From Trichosphaerium sp. ATCC 40318 (lineage: Eukaryota > Discosea > Flabellinia > Trichosidae), in contig JALMLS010000149.1 of assembly GCA_038496445.1 (NCBI GenBank), forward strand, positions 62,001-126,000: DNA of 64,000 nt. The letters run 5' to 3'. The translations under genes and the position numbers were made by a program. How positions within the stretch are numbered: position 1 is the stretch's first letter; the number at the start of each line of letters is the position of its first letter. Shown here piece after piece: positions 23,138 to 34,356 of the stretch. Below the pieces are notes generated by a model. The model ran no database searches. It was not told the origin of the DNA and saw nothing but the letters and a program-made list of their open reading frames with translations.

Positions 23138-23620
23138 TCACCAAACTTCACGGGTGCCCTCGTCAGGACCTACTTGCGGAAGTCTTCCGACGCAACGTAG
23201 TAAATAGCAATCCATAACGTACAAGACCCTTCCATCACTATTTTTAACTGTTTGTGCCCTTTCTGTATACATGAAGGTGCCTGTTTCTTGGAGGCTGACC
23301 GAATGTATCACTCAACTAAAACCACTCCGCCGATTGAGGTTAAACTAGCTATTTTAGTACAATCACAAGCTTCGCCGGTACAATGAAACAACTGTGTGCT
23401 TAGCGAATTATATCACCTTAATCCATGGTTGGCGGCCGTAAATGGATACGTAAATGGATACTGCAGTATTTCTACAAAGCTAGACCTTTTGTGCTTACAA
23501 CTTTAGCTTACCATTGAGGCTGAAAAGCAGCTTGAGCACTACGGATTGCGTCCGTCGCCTGTTTTTGTGGCGGAGCTTATAAAACCATGTGAAGGTCACG
23601 TATTCACACGATATCACAAG
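23138..23620 (-). CDS. hypothetical protein, exon structure unresolved
   Basis: Protein-like reverse-strand segments follow each other but could not be joined cleanly. They are PPQKQATDAIRSAQAAFQPQ; then SIYGRQPWIKLFHCTGEACD with TKIASLTSIGGVVLVE; then VSLQETGTFMYTERAQTV and VLYVMDCYLLRCVGRLPQV up to the stop at 23138. Intron-like GTAAGC...CAG and GTGATA...CAG gaps separate the first segments. A 13-bp direct repeat (TATCCATTTACG) sits at one exon edge. The family is not recognised. The start was not found; further coding may extend toward 24080. Confidence 0.35.
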
Positions 23621-24231
23621 AGGTAGTGCCGTGTATTCAGAGGAATATGTCAATAGGTAGTATCAATCAAGTGATATTAACCATTGTATGTTATGCTACG
23701 GAGATGTACAAGTTTGGCAAGCAGTTCACAATTGTAAAACAATATTCTAACACGTTTAGATCATATACATGACTACGCTATTCTGAAAAGTAGGAGTTTG
23801 CATCGCTTTGGGTAACTGTAGTTGTATTCAAATGGCTATAATTTTATTTATGCTTTACTTTCACATGCAATACCAGCATAGTAATGAACAGGTAATTACG
23901 TTTCATGTTAGAAAATTGGCTTACGTACTTTGCAATTAAAGCACATATAGATTCTTTTATAAATACCCCAGTACATGCAGATGTCTCAAAGAAAGCGCCA
24001 ATCAGTTATATATCTTAGTTTTTTCTTACCTTCACCCTCAGGTATGTCAATATACGTTTGGTTTGTAAGTCGCATTAACAAGAACTATAGCTACAAACAC
24101 AATTATTTTTTTGACAGTAGTTGCTATATTTGAACAGTAGCTATCGTGGTTAATCGAAAAAAAAACAACATTTTTGCATAAATTTGCTAATTTTCAACAA
24201 ACGGGTTCTTTTTTCTATTTGCGGCGAGGTA
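23621..24231. other. intergenic, possible short exons only
   Basis: A reverse-strand ATG near 24080 (MRLTNQTYIDIPEGE) followed by an intron-like gap gives a few protein-like codons, but no complete gene could be built. The sequence is otherwise AT-rich and featureless. Confidence 0.3.
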
Positions 24232-25420
24232 ATGGCGAAAACGTGGTCTCTTCTTGACGAACTTCCATTAGAAGTGCTATTTACTGCTTTGAGCTTTGTT
24301 CCGTATGTAGAACTACTACAAAGCGTCAAACTGTTAAACAAAGGCTATGCAGAACTCGTAAGGTACGTTGACGCAATTTATGCGTTGTAATAATGAAGTC
24401 AGGTCTGCGTGGTTTTTTCGCCCTTCTGTTGATTTCTCAAGGCGATACAAGGTTAAAGACCTTCAATTAGATAGATTACCTGACTCTTGTAATACACTAC
24501 GTGACGTAAACTTAAACTGGTACTCTACCTCCTTGTCACACTTCACTAAGACACCCAGGTGTGATATAACGGAAGATGGGCTTCTCACGCTTGCTTTGAA
24601 ATGTCCACAACTGACAACCCTTCAAATCGCTGGTGCGTAATCTTGTACAGCGATCTGTGCATCTTTCCCTGCTAACAAACTGTTCACGGGGTTTTTTTAG
24701 TCAAGTGAGTGCAAAGTTCCGACGTATTTATGCTATGTAGGGACATATCTTCTCGATGGCTTAAGTGAACTGAAATGCGCTAGAAATTTACGTAATCTTA
24801 ATCTTGAGGAATGCAAGGGTATCATCACAACAGAGCTCGTTGAAGTTGTTAACGGATGTACAAAGCTTGAAAGGTACATATCCAAAAAACTGGAATGTAA
24901 AAACCCAAGTCACCTGACCTATTTAGGTTATCCCTTCTACGCGCTAGTTTTCACTATTCTCGAGCACATTACACTGGTATTCATTGCAACAAAAAATTGG
25001 TTTCTGCATTAACATCTCACCCTTCATTAAGGTGCGTTTAACTTTCCCTTTTTTTTCTGCATTTCTTTTTTTTTTATGTCTTCTCACGTGGGTTGAGTTC
25101 TCGATCGCAATACATACAACTATACGTGTACTTTTTTTTAATTTGTGTTTCGTAGGGCATTGGATCTTAGATCAAACCCTCCTATTGCCAATGTCAACCC
25201 TGATGAGTTTGATAAAAATAGATTAGAGATAATTATATACTCAGATAGATATATTTCTGAAGTATACGCACGAGACGATATTAAAATCTACATACAACGC
25301 TTGACAAAACATAGACTGTTTCCATCTTCATTTGGCGACAAAGCTTTAGATAAAGGCTATGTGCTCTATGATGAAGAAGGCACATTTATACCACCACCAC
25401 GACCAAACAAAATGTTGTAA
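24232..25420 (+). CDS. F-box protein with LRR-like repeats
   Basis: A likely substrate receptor of an SCF ubiquitin ligase. ATG at 24232 was chosen because it places the F-box at the N-terminus (LLDELPLEVLFTALSF...VKLLNKGYAELVR); an ATG 48 bp upstream is in frame. After introns, leucine-rich repeats of FBXL type follow: DGLLTLALKCPQLTTLQIAG, then CARNLRNLNLEECKGI...VNGCTKLER, then SALTSHPSLRALDLRSNP. A non-repeat C-terminus ends PRPNKML. It differs from the xGVHTIxL LRR family elsewhere in the window and looks like a conventional FBXL. Introns are GTACGT- or GTGCGT-type. Confidence 0.7.
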
Positions 25421-25888
25421 CTATAAATGTAAGAAATGCTAATAAACGCCTGCTTGACATAATGGCCTCTTTAATACGAATTCTTAGTTTATTCTTCGTG
25501 ACCTTAGAGACTAAATCATACCTTATTTTTGAATGTAGGTGTCACATTTCAAGTGTTTGCTAGGATTGGCAATACAAAGTCAAAATACGACAGATTGACC
25601 AATCAAAACCTAAAATCCTTTTTATTATTTGAAAAATTCTAGTTTTTTTCCTTTTCAACAACATTGCATAGCACGCAAGTGTCTAAAATATAGAATAAAT
25701 CATCTCGTGTGGCTACACCAGAGGTACCAAAGTATGAGGGTCTTTCTTCCAGAGCGCCCTGATTGTATTGTCAGTCCAATCTAACCGACTTTTTTTTTTC
25801 TCGCAATTGTAAAGAATTGACTTTCAATTCTCAGTTACAGCTCCAATCAAAGACATCCTTTTTTTCTCTTCTATACATAATCAAATAA
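25421..25888. other. intergenic, no gene seen
   Basis: AT-rich sequence with poly-T runs between two forward-strand F-box genes. It probably holds the 3' UTR of one and the promoter of the next. Confidence 0.5.
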
Positions 25889-26818
25889 ATGACAGCCAAA
25901 CACCTCAGATGTGCCGATACACTAAGCCCTGAAGTCATGCATTTGTTTTCGCTTCCTAAAGAGATACTTTTATCTATCGTGGTCAATAACAACCTAAAAT
26001 GGGAAGATTTAGCATCGTTTCAACAATCAAACCGTTATCTATACGAAATAATACTAAACAACTCAGATTATGTTTATAGACATTTGTACCATCAAAGATG
26101 GGGCTGTGATGGCGAAAAAATAGAGTCTGGTGTCCATCAACGAATCCAAAGTGGTATCAAACAGCTACAGTTGTCTGGATACCACGGGGATGTGAAGACT
26201 TTGTATAATCTTGATGCGTCCACGTGGAAAGAAAAGTACCTCAACAAACTTGTACCAAATATCACCTGTCAGTTGAGTTGTGACAAAAAACATATACACA
26301 AAGGAGAGACAGTAACATTCACACTCACCTTTGAGAATATAGGTAAAAGAGAAGAGGTAATTCGCGGGGGTTGTGGAGTACGATCAATTTTCGATTCTGG
26401 TAGTAATGTCTATATTTGGAAGCCTCTTATCAACAACCCTCAAGGATTTCTCAATAATTACAAGACCAAACACTTTCACACTGATTTTGCTAATAGCAGT
26501 AATCCTAAATTATCTCCAGGAGATAGACAAACACATGAGATGCCATTACGTTTTGACACAATTAAACCAGAATATCGACCATTTGGAATGCTATTGCATC
26601 CAGCACTGTCTGCTCTACATCCAGCACTGTCTGCTCTACCTGTTGGTGTGTTATGTCTTCAAGGGAGTACCTATCAAGTTTGCATTGCCTCTGATGAAAC
26701 ACCAAATGTTTTTCCTATTCAAGTATTTATGACGTTCAAAATCTGTAAGAAACATGGACATTGTGCAGTTGTTACTAGCAATGTTGTAGATCTTACAATG
26801 TACAAGACAACTGAATAA
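25889..26818 (+). CDS. F-box protein, 309 aa, single exon
   Basis: An uninterrupted 309-residue frame. An F-box is near the N-terminus (LFSLPKEILLSIVVNNNLKW to YVYRHLYHQRWG, residues about 18-70), in which the final YxxxY...RW is typical of F-box proteins. The rest begins PNITCQLSCDKKHIHKGETV and is beta-rich, resembling an immunoglobulin-like substrate-binding part (TVTFTLTFENIGKREE). It contains a recent 21-bp tandem duplication encoding HPALSAL twice (26597-26638). A role as an SCF adaptor is inferred from the F-box only. The lack of introns is unusual next to its neighbours. Confidence 0.75.
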   Translation: MTAKHLRCADTLSPEVMHLFSLPKEILLSIVVNNNLKWEDLASFQQSNRYLYEIILNNSDYVYRHLYHQRWGCDGEKIESGVHQRIQSGIKQLQLSGYHGDVKTLYNLDASTWKEKYLNKLVPNITCQLSCDKKHIHKGETVTFTLTFENIGKREEVIRGGCGVRSIFDSGSNVYIWKPLINNPQGFLNNYKTKHFHTDFANSSNPKLSPGDRQTHEMPLRFDTIKPEYRPFGMLLHPALSALHPALSALPVGVLCLQGSTYQVCIASDETPNVFPIQVFMTFKICKKHGHCAVVTSNVVDLTMYKTTE

Positions 26819-27305
26819 AACTTAAACATTCAACAACGACAACACAAGTTTTGTTAAAGATGCGTTTTCTACTGCTACAGACTTGATTTATACGTGTGCT
26901 ATCCCTTGCTCCTTCTTCACCTTGGCACCATAGATAGAGCGTGTAAGGAAGTGTTCTTGACCTTTTGGCATAGCTGTAAGCTAGACTTACTTATTGTCCA
27001 GGGCAATCTACTTACCAGTAAAAACACGGAATGTTTCGGAATATTTGGTGTTTTTTTCGGAACGTTTTGTGTTTTTTCGGAATAAATTCATTTCATTCTG
27101 TACATCTCCTTAAATGTTAGGCCTAATTATTTCCTGGATGAGAGCCTGTATGCTAATCTCTTGTATTGTGCCATGACCAGCCCAAAACCTGTACCACTGC
27201 CAACTCGCTTGAAAATTGTTGGTAGCACACAGTGTAAAAGGAAGAATTCGGAACTGGATTGCCTGTTTTCTCCGTCCCGATTTTTCTTGCTTTGGAACTA
27301 CTGAT
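26819..27305. other. intergenic with TTTCGGAA tandem motif
   Basis: No gene. A short imperfect tandem repeat around 27030-27083 repeats TTTCGGAA with GTGTTTT spacers about three times, just upstream of the glucosylceramidase gene. Confidence 0.4.
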
Positions 27306-29388
27306 ATGTATAAAGCAGCATGTTTTGTACTTTGTAGCGTATTGCTACTCGTTCACGCGCATATTCAAGTCATACAAACAGCATACAACACTGATGACCG
27401 CTTGACACCAAAACAACCGTTACAATTTACGACAGGCAGTCCAGGAAGCTCGTATATCACTGTCGATGCGTCAAAACAGTATCAAAAAATTATTGGTACG
27501 TTTCTGACACATACTCACCCTAATGCATGTCAGGTTTTGGTGGAGCGTTTACCGAGGCTATGAGCGTCGCTGTACGTTGTACACAACTCCAAAACGAAAT
27601 CACTTACAAACGAATTTCTGACACTATTGAAGCTTTCAGGATTGAATGAGGACCTCCAGAACGAAATATACGAAGCCTACTTCGGTAAAAACGGTATCAA
27701 CTACACACTGTGCAGGTACGAATACGACACGCGCAATGGTGAAACATTATAGCCTTTACAACGTTCAGTACAAAATTGTAGTCGTTTCACACTTTTTTTT
27801 GTTAGAACGCATATTAACAGTTGTGACTACTGCGAAAAGAGCTACTCCTACGATGACGTTGCAGATGACTTCAACCTGACACACTTCTCTATTGCTCATG
27901 ATGAAAAAACACTTATTCCAATGATTCTAAAAGCGTACAAGACTGCTGAAAACGCAGGGCGTAAACGTAAGCCTACAATCGACTTTGAAAAGTTTTTCAT
28001 TAATTCCTTCAGGATTCAAGCTGTTCGCTTCTCCTTGGTCGCCTCCTGCTTGGATGAAGTTTTCTGATACAATGATTGGTAGTTTGATACCTGGTCTAGG
28101 TCTAGAGGAGAAATATCATAGAGTTTGGGCTGAGTACTTGTCACGTTACATGACAGAGTACAAGAAGCGAGGAGTAGATATGTGGGCAATGACAGGTCAA
28201 TTTTTTTTTTTGTTTTTTAACTGTTTTATTCCTGACAGTATTGAACAGTTCAGAATGAGCCTCTTAACCTCTTTATAAACTGGGAAGCATGTTTTTACTG
28301 GGCAGAAGAAGAAAGAGATTTTGTTTCGAAATACCTTGGTCCTACTATGGAAAGAGATCATCCAGAATTGAAGATTATTATATTTGATCACAACAAGGTA
28401 AGCATTTTTTTCGAAACTATCAACGTTATTTTCTTCTGACCTGTGTATTAAGGATAATATTGTATGGTATGTAAGTGATATATTGAAACATCAAGACGCT
28501 GCAAAGTATATCTCCGGAAGCGGATTTCATTGGTATGCAGGAGCACACTTTGATCACTTGGACCAAGTAAGAACAACCTCCAAAGAGTGACTTGTTAACA
28601 TAAACTCAGGTTCACGAAGCATTTCCTGACAAGTTTCTACTTTCTACTGAAGCATGTGCTGGACCTGGTGTATTGGTACATATATAAACTTAGTATCTAT
28701 ATGATTACATAATACGTTGAATAGCTGGGTGCTTGGGATCGAGGTGAACGGTATGGAAGAGCCATTATTGGCGATTTAAATCATTGGTGAGCACATAGAA
28801 ATCTGAAGGTTTTTTATTCTTACTTCTTATTAGGTCAGCAGGTTGGGTTGGTACGCGTGGACAACATTTTTTGATGAAGTATAAGTAACCTTTACGATCT
28901 AGATTGGAACATGGTTTTACAGGTCAAGAACTGTACTTCTACAACAAAGTTTTGTATTAGTGGTCCAAATCACGCTGACCCACGCATGTGAATTGCACTT
29001 ATTTTTGTTACAATAATCTAATATTATCTGTAGAAGGTGATGATAGCCCAATAGCAGCAGATACTGTTCTCCAAAAAGTTCACTACCAAATTCCGTATTT
29101 TTACATTGGTCACTTTTCAAAATTCATACAACCAGATTCAGTACGCATAAGCGTATCAATGACTGTTGTTGGTGTAAATGCCACAGCTTTTCTAACACCC
29201 AGTACGTATTTAATACTCTAGTGCGCTTCGAAACAGATATCTAACACGTGATAGAAAACGACATAGTACTAGTTGTGATGAACACAAGTGATAGACCTGT
29301 AGAATTTGATATTGCATATAAAAATCAAAAAGCTTCTGTTACATCACCGCAACACGCTATACAAACATTCATATGGAAACAAGATTGA
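27306..29388 (+). CDS. GBA: glucosylceramidase (GH30), secreted/lysosomal
   Basis: Hydrolyses the glucosyl bond of glucosylceramide in the lysosome or outside the cell. ATG at 27306 gives a signal peptide (MYKAACFVLCSVLLLVHA). Family landmarks then follow in order over many exons: QKIIGFGGAFTEA (with intron), INYTLCRTHINSCDY, LFASPWSPPAWMKFS, the acid/base motif VQNEPLN (around 28249-28270), GFHWYAGAHFDHLD, and the nucleophile motif LLSTEACAGPG. Next come GERYGRAIIGDLNHWSAGWV, then PNHADPR, and the C-terminal beta domain ending FIWKQD at 29388. Both catalytic glutamates are present, so the enzyme should be active. Introns are short, and one with a long T-tract (28196-28248) splits just before VQNEP. 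Confidence 0.92.
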
Positions 29389-29670
29389 CCCTAACTTACA
29401 GCGACCTTCGTATATTCATATACGTATTCCCTGCAGAGAGTTGTGAATGAACGACATCAACAAGTTGTATTCACTGATGTGTTTTTGTTTCAGTCTGATT
29501 GGAATCAACCAACACATTGTTTAGTCTTTTTGGTTTTCTTTTTAATAAAATGGAGAAAGCATCCTATTTACAGTACTTACAAGCACCCACTTTGATCATT
29601 TCGCAAGTATTTTTTTTTCATGGTATTTGCAATAGATTCTTCTTTGAGGTTTTTTTTGTGGTATGAATTA

Positions 29671-31257
29671 TTAATTCAATATTAAGGCATCATTTTCAGT
29701 TATTAAGTCAATATCTTCTTCAGTTATAAGAGACTCATCGCTATCATCATCTGTCCACTCTGCACGTACACGATACCGTTCAAGTAGATTACGTAGTTCT
29801 TTTACGCAAGGGACGTTAGCTACCATTCTTTTTTCTTTGATTGAAGCAACATTGACGTGCATGTGAAGTTCACCTTGAATTGAAAAAAAAATCAGAGCTT
29901 TTGATCAAACATCATTTCAGAAATACGGAAAAAAATCCTTACCTATCCCATCTTTGCCTTCTTTACAAGAAGATGATACAATATTATTAAGGTAGGTATA
30001 CGATTCGCTTACCTGAAACGATAGTGAGAAACAGCTAAAGTAGAAAAAACGACAAGTTTTTTTGTAAAAACAAACAATCACAAAAAAAAAAGAACAAAAG
30101 GGACTCTCGCTCTCGATCGAAACAAAACGTTCGGTACCGTTTCTTTTCTTGAGTTAAGAGAAATAAGACGTTTAGTAGTTAGAGCGACAACTTTATCAGT
30201 GCCTGGTCTTCCTGATAGGTTTATAGCAGCTATAATAAAGAACGGTATCCTACAAACAAAAAATAAGCAAAAAGCTTTTTTCTATTTTTATAAATGTCTG
30301 ACGTTTAGTAAAATAGTTTGGAAGAAACACAAAGTATTTCATACTTCGGAATAAAAAATTTCACGCAATATTTTACATAACAAAAAAAATGTTACTTGCG
30401 GTCAAATAATACAGTGAGATGATGAGATAAAATACAATCAGTAAAAAAAAATGTTCAAAAAAATTTTACAAATAAAAACAAAAAATTGAAAAAGGATTGT
30501 CTTTCTTCTTCTTGAGTACGTACCCAGTAAAAACAAAAGTGAGTGTAATACCCATGAAGGGCATATCAGTAGATAGATTCTCCGGATTATGAAATACGAA
30601 AAGTGATAAAATAAGGGAGCACGTGATGATGCCACATATTACAAGACCTAATCATTTTTTGTTATAAACAATAAATACAGCAAAACAAAGAAAGAGGAAT
30701 GTTTCACAGGAGTTTGATTTTTTTTTGGGCGTGAGCGTCGTAAAAAGCGTACTGAGGGAGATGAAAAATAATATCCATCCATTACGGTATACTCTAGAAC
30801 CTTTAGGAGAAATATTAGCAAGAAATAAGAGCGTGATGAAATGGAATTTGCTATATTTTTTTTCCCTTTGTAACCCGTTTCATATAGGATATTTCGCGTA
30901 CCAGAGGCGTGTGCCCATACTAACGATTCATCTGTTTTCAGTATTTGTTGTAAATGATCCTCCGTTTCTTCTGGCACAGCGACAGGAGATACCAAGTCGA
31001 TGCTATCCTCGTCGTCGCCCAATTTTCTAATTAGGGGAGTGAAAATGCTATTTACGCAGTACGCGTTCAATAGGCACGTACAAGCTCTCTAAAGGTGAAC
31101 CTTCAATATCATCAACTACATTCCGTGTTCGGCTCGTGCGTTGGCGTTTATGTTTAAAATACCACACAAAGCCACAAACTATATGTACAACAAAGAATAG
31201 TACATTAATGATCACTACAACAACCGGTTAAAACTAGAACCAACCAAAAATGTACAT
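29671..31257 (-). CDS. multi-exon membrane protein, family unknown
   Basis: Exons read from about 31257. MYIF is joined across a 30-nt intron to VIINVLFFVVHIVCGFVWYF, a membrane anchor, followed by KHKRQRTRSRTRNVVDDIEG. An acidic loop has LGDDEDSIDLVSPVAV. Two or three further membrane spans read GWILFFISLSTLFTTL, LVICGIITCSLILSLFVF and MGITLTFVFTG, and the next exon has IPFFIIAAINLSGRPG. The tail is soluble (ELHMHVNVASIKEKR... EWTDDDSDESLITEEDIDL) and ends at 29671. Charged ends with four or more hydrophobic spans suggest an endomembrane protein. The start and the join between the acidic loop and the spans are inferred. No family was recognised. Confidence 0.45.
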
Positions 31258-31408
31258 TACATAAATATAAGCTATGACAACTCTCTATATTACTATGCAT
31301 CGCAGTGTATATGTGTCAATGACAGTGGAGAATTAAAATGAACAAAAACAAAGCCAGTTTGACGAAAAATTGACCAAAAGATAAAAAATGGATCCTTGCG
31401 TACTTAAT

Positions 31409-32789
31409 TTATTCCTTTACCGGAAGATGTCGTGTTAACATAGAGGTGACTTGTACACCATTGCTTTTTTGGTTTAGTTTATTATTTCCTTGTGCTGAAA
31501 AGCCAAAAACTTGACCTGAGGTTTGTGTACAAAATTTAAATATTACAAAAGGGTCCAAGCAAGCTGTTTTATGCTTGTTGAAAGCGGTCAGCAACTTCTG
31601 GCCAACGTTCAATGACTTGCTCTATTGGTAAAGGAGGTATTGTTTGAGGGAACACAGCCACATTATACATGCTAGAAGAAGTGTTAACTGGCGATAAAAC
31701 AAATCTGGATAAAGTCGTAATAAAAAAGGAATAAGGCCAGAAAATACGAAAACGGTCTGAGAAAAAATATTGGAGGCATTTTCGCTTGTTTCTCAAATCA
31801 AAAAAAAAAGCGTACAGTCTTCTTAGTTCATAACAGGCAGGTGTGTCAAGGCTCATGATAGTAAAGTGATTATAAGCTTGAACAAATACTGGAACGTTCA
31901 GAAGTCCTAATACCGAAACAGCTAAATGGCAGGGTGAGTGAGGTTTTTTGTACTAGCAAAGGATAAAAAAAACCAAAATCTATGGTGTACTTGGAAAAAT
32001 ATACGGGATACTCTTAACATATTTAAAGTGTGATTTTGTCCAAAATCCATAACCTAAGCGCCATAGTGTGTTTATTGTTATGCCCATTGCGTTAAAAGTG
32101 CCCAGTCCTAACGAGTACATTAATTACAAAGCGACCATTATAATTATCATTGAAAGTCACATGTGACATTTTCTCTTTTTTGATTTTTTGTTTTTTGGAA
32201 ATCTACAAAATCTTCACGTACCAAAGGCTGCAGCAGTTAGATACTTTGGAATTAGTAATCGGCTATTTTCTTCTTTCCATTTACGCAATTCAGATGTCAA
32301 AAACTGTTCTTTGTGCATATGTGACCAAAATGTTAAGCAACCTTGTTCATCTTGCTAGTGAAGGAAAAAAAAAGATTTGAAAGTAAGTGAGACAGTGAAA
32401 TCAGGTATTAACATAAAAAAGTGCATAGATACAGTCTAAAACTCGTCTATAGTGCGGGTAGCCTAATCTTGGATCGTGTTTGTTGTAGCCTAGGCGTGTT
32501 AAAATGCGTACAACCAATAACAACTCACCTCTCGCTCTAACGTCAGACACTTTCAGATATAGCGAAACAAACGCAAGAAAAGGTATTGGCGCCGCTTGTT
32601 AAAATGTTAGTGCGCAATTAGGTAGTTAATCGTGCCTAAGTCTGGTAGGGGCTCTCTAGCATCGAGATTTGGCTCCAGCAAGACATTTCGTTGATCATAA
32701 CTTCCAAGTGAGTAGCCTTTATACCAACGCTTAGTGGTTAAATCGTCGTTTAATTCATAATCGTTGTAATACGACGTTTGCTCTACCAT
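31409..32789 (-). CDS. unidentified multi-exon protein
   Basis: Coding segments in order are as follows. MVEQTSYYNDYELNDDLTT, with ATG at 32789, continues to SLGSYDQRNVLLEPN. Then come a hydrophobic piece PFLAFVSLYLKVSDVRARG; QDEQGCLTFWSHMHKEQFLT; NAMGITINTLWRLGYGFW; SVLGLLNVPVFVQAYNHFTI; FVLSPVNTSSSMYNVAVF; and the end FGFSAQGNNKLNQ to LPVKE. Introns of 50-90 nt separate most of them, but the first junction contains an in-frame stop (NYLIAH then TAA) that no splice I found removes. The first piece may thus be a separate 60-aa gene, or the locus may be damaged. The family is unknown. Confidence 0.35.
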
Positions 32790-32933
32790 TGTTTTATGTA
32801 AAGCAGAGAAAAGACGAAAAGAAAAACTCAATAAAAACGTTGACCAAAAGAACAAAAAAACTGCATCAAATAAACTGAAATTTACACGATAAAACAAGAA
32901 CACGCGCCTCGTTTAATATTTTGGAGCAATTCT

Positions 32934-34063
32934 ATGGGCGTTTGCCACCCAGGTCCAAAGCCCGAACGCCATTCAGAAATAACGAAGCAGCTACAAAAAG
33001 AAAAACGTGAAAGTCGTCACAAACTATCTATTCTGTTTCTTGGCGCAGGGCAAAGCGGTAAAAGTACATTTTTCAAACAAACAAAAGCAGCGCACAATAT
33101 TATATCTAAAAGCGAGCGGTATGTTTATATCGAGATTGTGCGCGATAGTATAGTAGAGGCGTTAATACAACTCTGCGATACTGCAACTTCAGATAGTCTA
33201 GACTTAAGCTCTAAGGCCCAGGAAGCTAAAGACAAGCTGTGCGATATAGAAACATGGAGTGCAGGTATGTAGCCAAAAAAAGGTTTTGTGCCCGAATAGC
33301 CACTAATAGTGTTCTTGAAGATGTAGCTAGGCTGTGCTCCATTGTGTGGAATGATGACAGCGTACAGGCTGTTCATAAGGCTGGGTCTAACTTGTCTATA
33401 CTTTGGTGCATTGACGCATTTATGAAGGATATAGACCGTATAGCTGACGAGGACTACGAACCAAGCGATAATGATATGATTTGCTCTCGCGTTAAAACTA
33501 CAGGCATAAAAGAGATCGCAATAGAAGTGGACAACTCCACAGTTACATTCACAGATGTTGGCGGCCAGCGATCGGAAAGACGGAAATGGATCCATTGCTT
33601 TAATGGGGTAAACGCAGTGCTATATTTGTGCGCTATAGACGAGTACGATAAATATGAAGGAGAGGATAACTGCTTGGTTCAAAGTATAAAGCTATTCGAA
33701 CAAGTTGTTAACGAACAAGCGCTACAGGGCAGTTTGATCATTTTATTCCTAAACAAGGCCGACCTTTTCAAAAGAAAGTTTGACCATGTTAACCTACAAG
33801 ACCACTTTGAAGGATACAAAGAAGGACAAGACGATTGGGTTAACGGTGTAAAATACATAGAAAAAAAGTTTAAACGGAAATGCAGAGGACGTGCTGTACA
33901 AACGTATGTAACGTGCGCAGTTGATGGAAACAACTGTAAAAAGGTGTTTAATAGCGTAATCAAGGACGTGAGGCGTCAAAGCCTTATAAAATCGGGATTG
34001 ATTCCAGAAGGAACAACAGCAGTTGTTGAAAGAAACAAAGATCGAAGAAAGAACTCCATATAG
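32934..34063 (+). CDS. heterotrimeric G protein alpha subunit
   Basis: A GTP-binding signal transducer acting at the inner plasma membrane. It starts MGVCHPG, with Gly2 and Cys4 positioned for myristoylation and palmitoylation. Motifs in order: P-loop GAGQSGKSTFFKQ (canonical Glu replaced by Gln), switch I SRVKTTGI with the catalytic Arg, switch II DVGGQRSERRKWIHCF with the catalytic Gln, NKAD at G4 and TCAVD at G5. A single 35-nt intron (33265-33299) rejoins the frame as SA|A-TNSVLED. After the position where most G alpha proteins end (the helix through LIKSGLI) there is an extra basic tail, PEGTTAVVERNKDRRKNSI. A normal helical domain is present (LWCIDAFMKDIDRIA). The subtype is not assignable. 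Confidence 0.93.
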
Positions 34064-34356
34064 ACTATCCTTAAGGGTAGTTTCGAGCATGAGATGATGA
34101 CGAGTGGATGAGTTTGGGAGGCTGTGATGTTATTGAAATACATAAAAAAAAGATAAGACGCTTGTATAGTTGTACGAGAGTATGTATACAGTAACGAAAA
34201 TGTAATTGTAGAAAAAAAAAACAAAGGTCAAGAGTTGACACTCAAATTGGAAAAAAAATATTTTGGACTTTTTTTCGCCCAAAGCTTCTAATTTTGATTT
34301 AAATACTGAAACGACAACTTCTACATAACGCCAGTTATAAATCACCTAACGTTACC
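34064..34356. other. intergenic, no gene seen
   Basis: AT-rich sequence between two forward-strand genes (G alpha and RALGAPB). Only reverse-strand shadow frames occur. It presumably holds the G alpha 3' UTR and the RALGAPB promoter. Confidence 0.5.
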
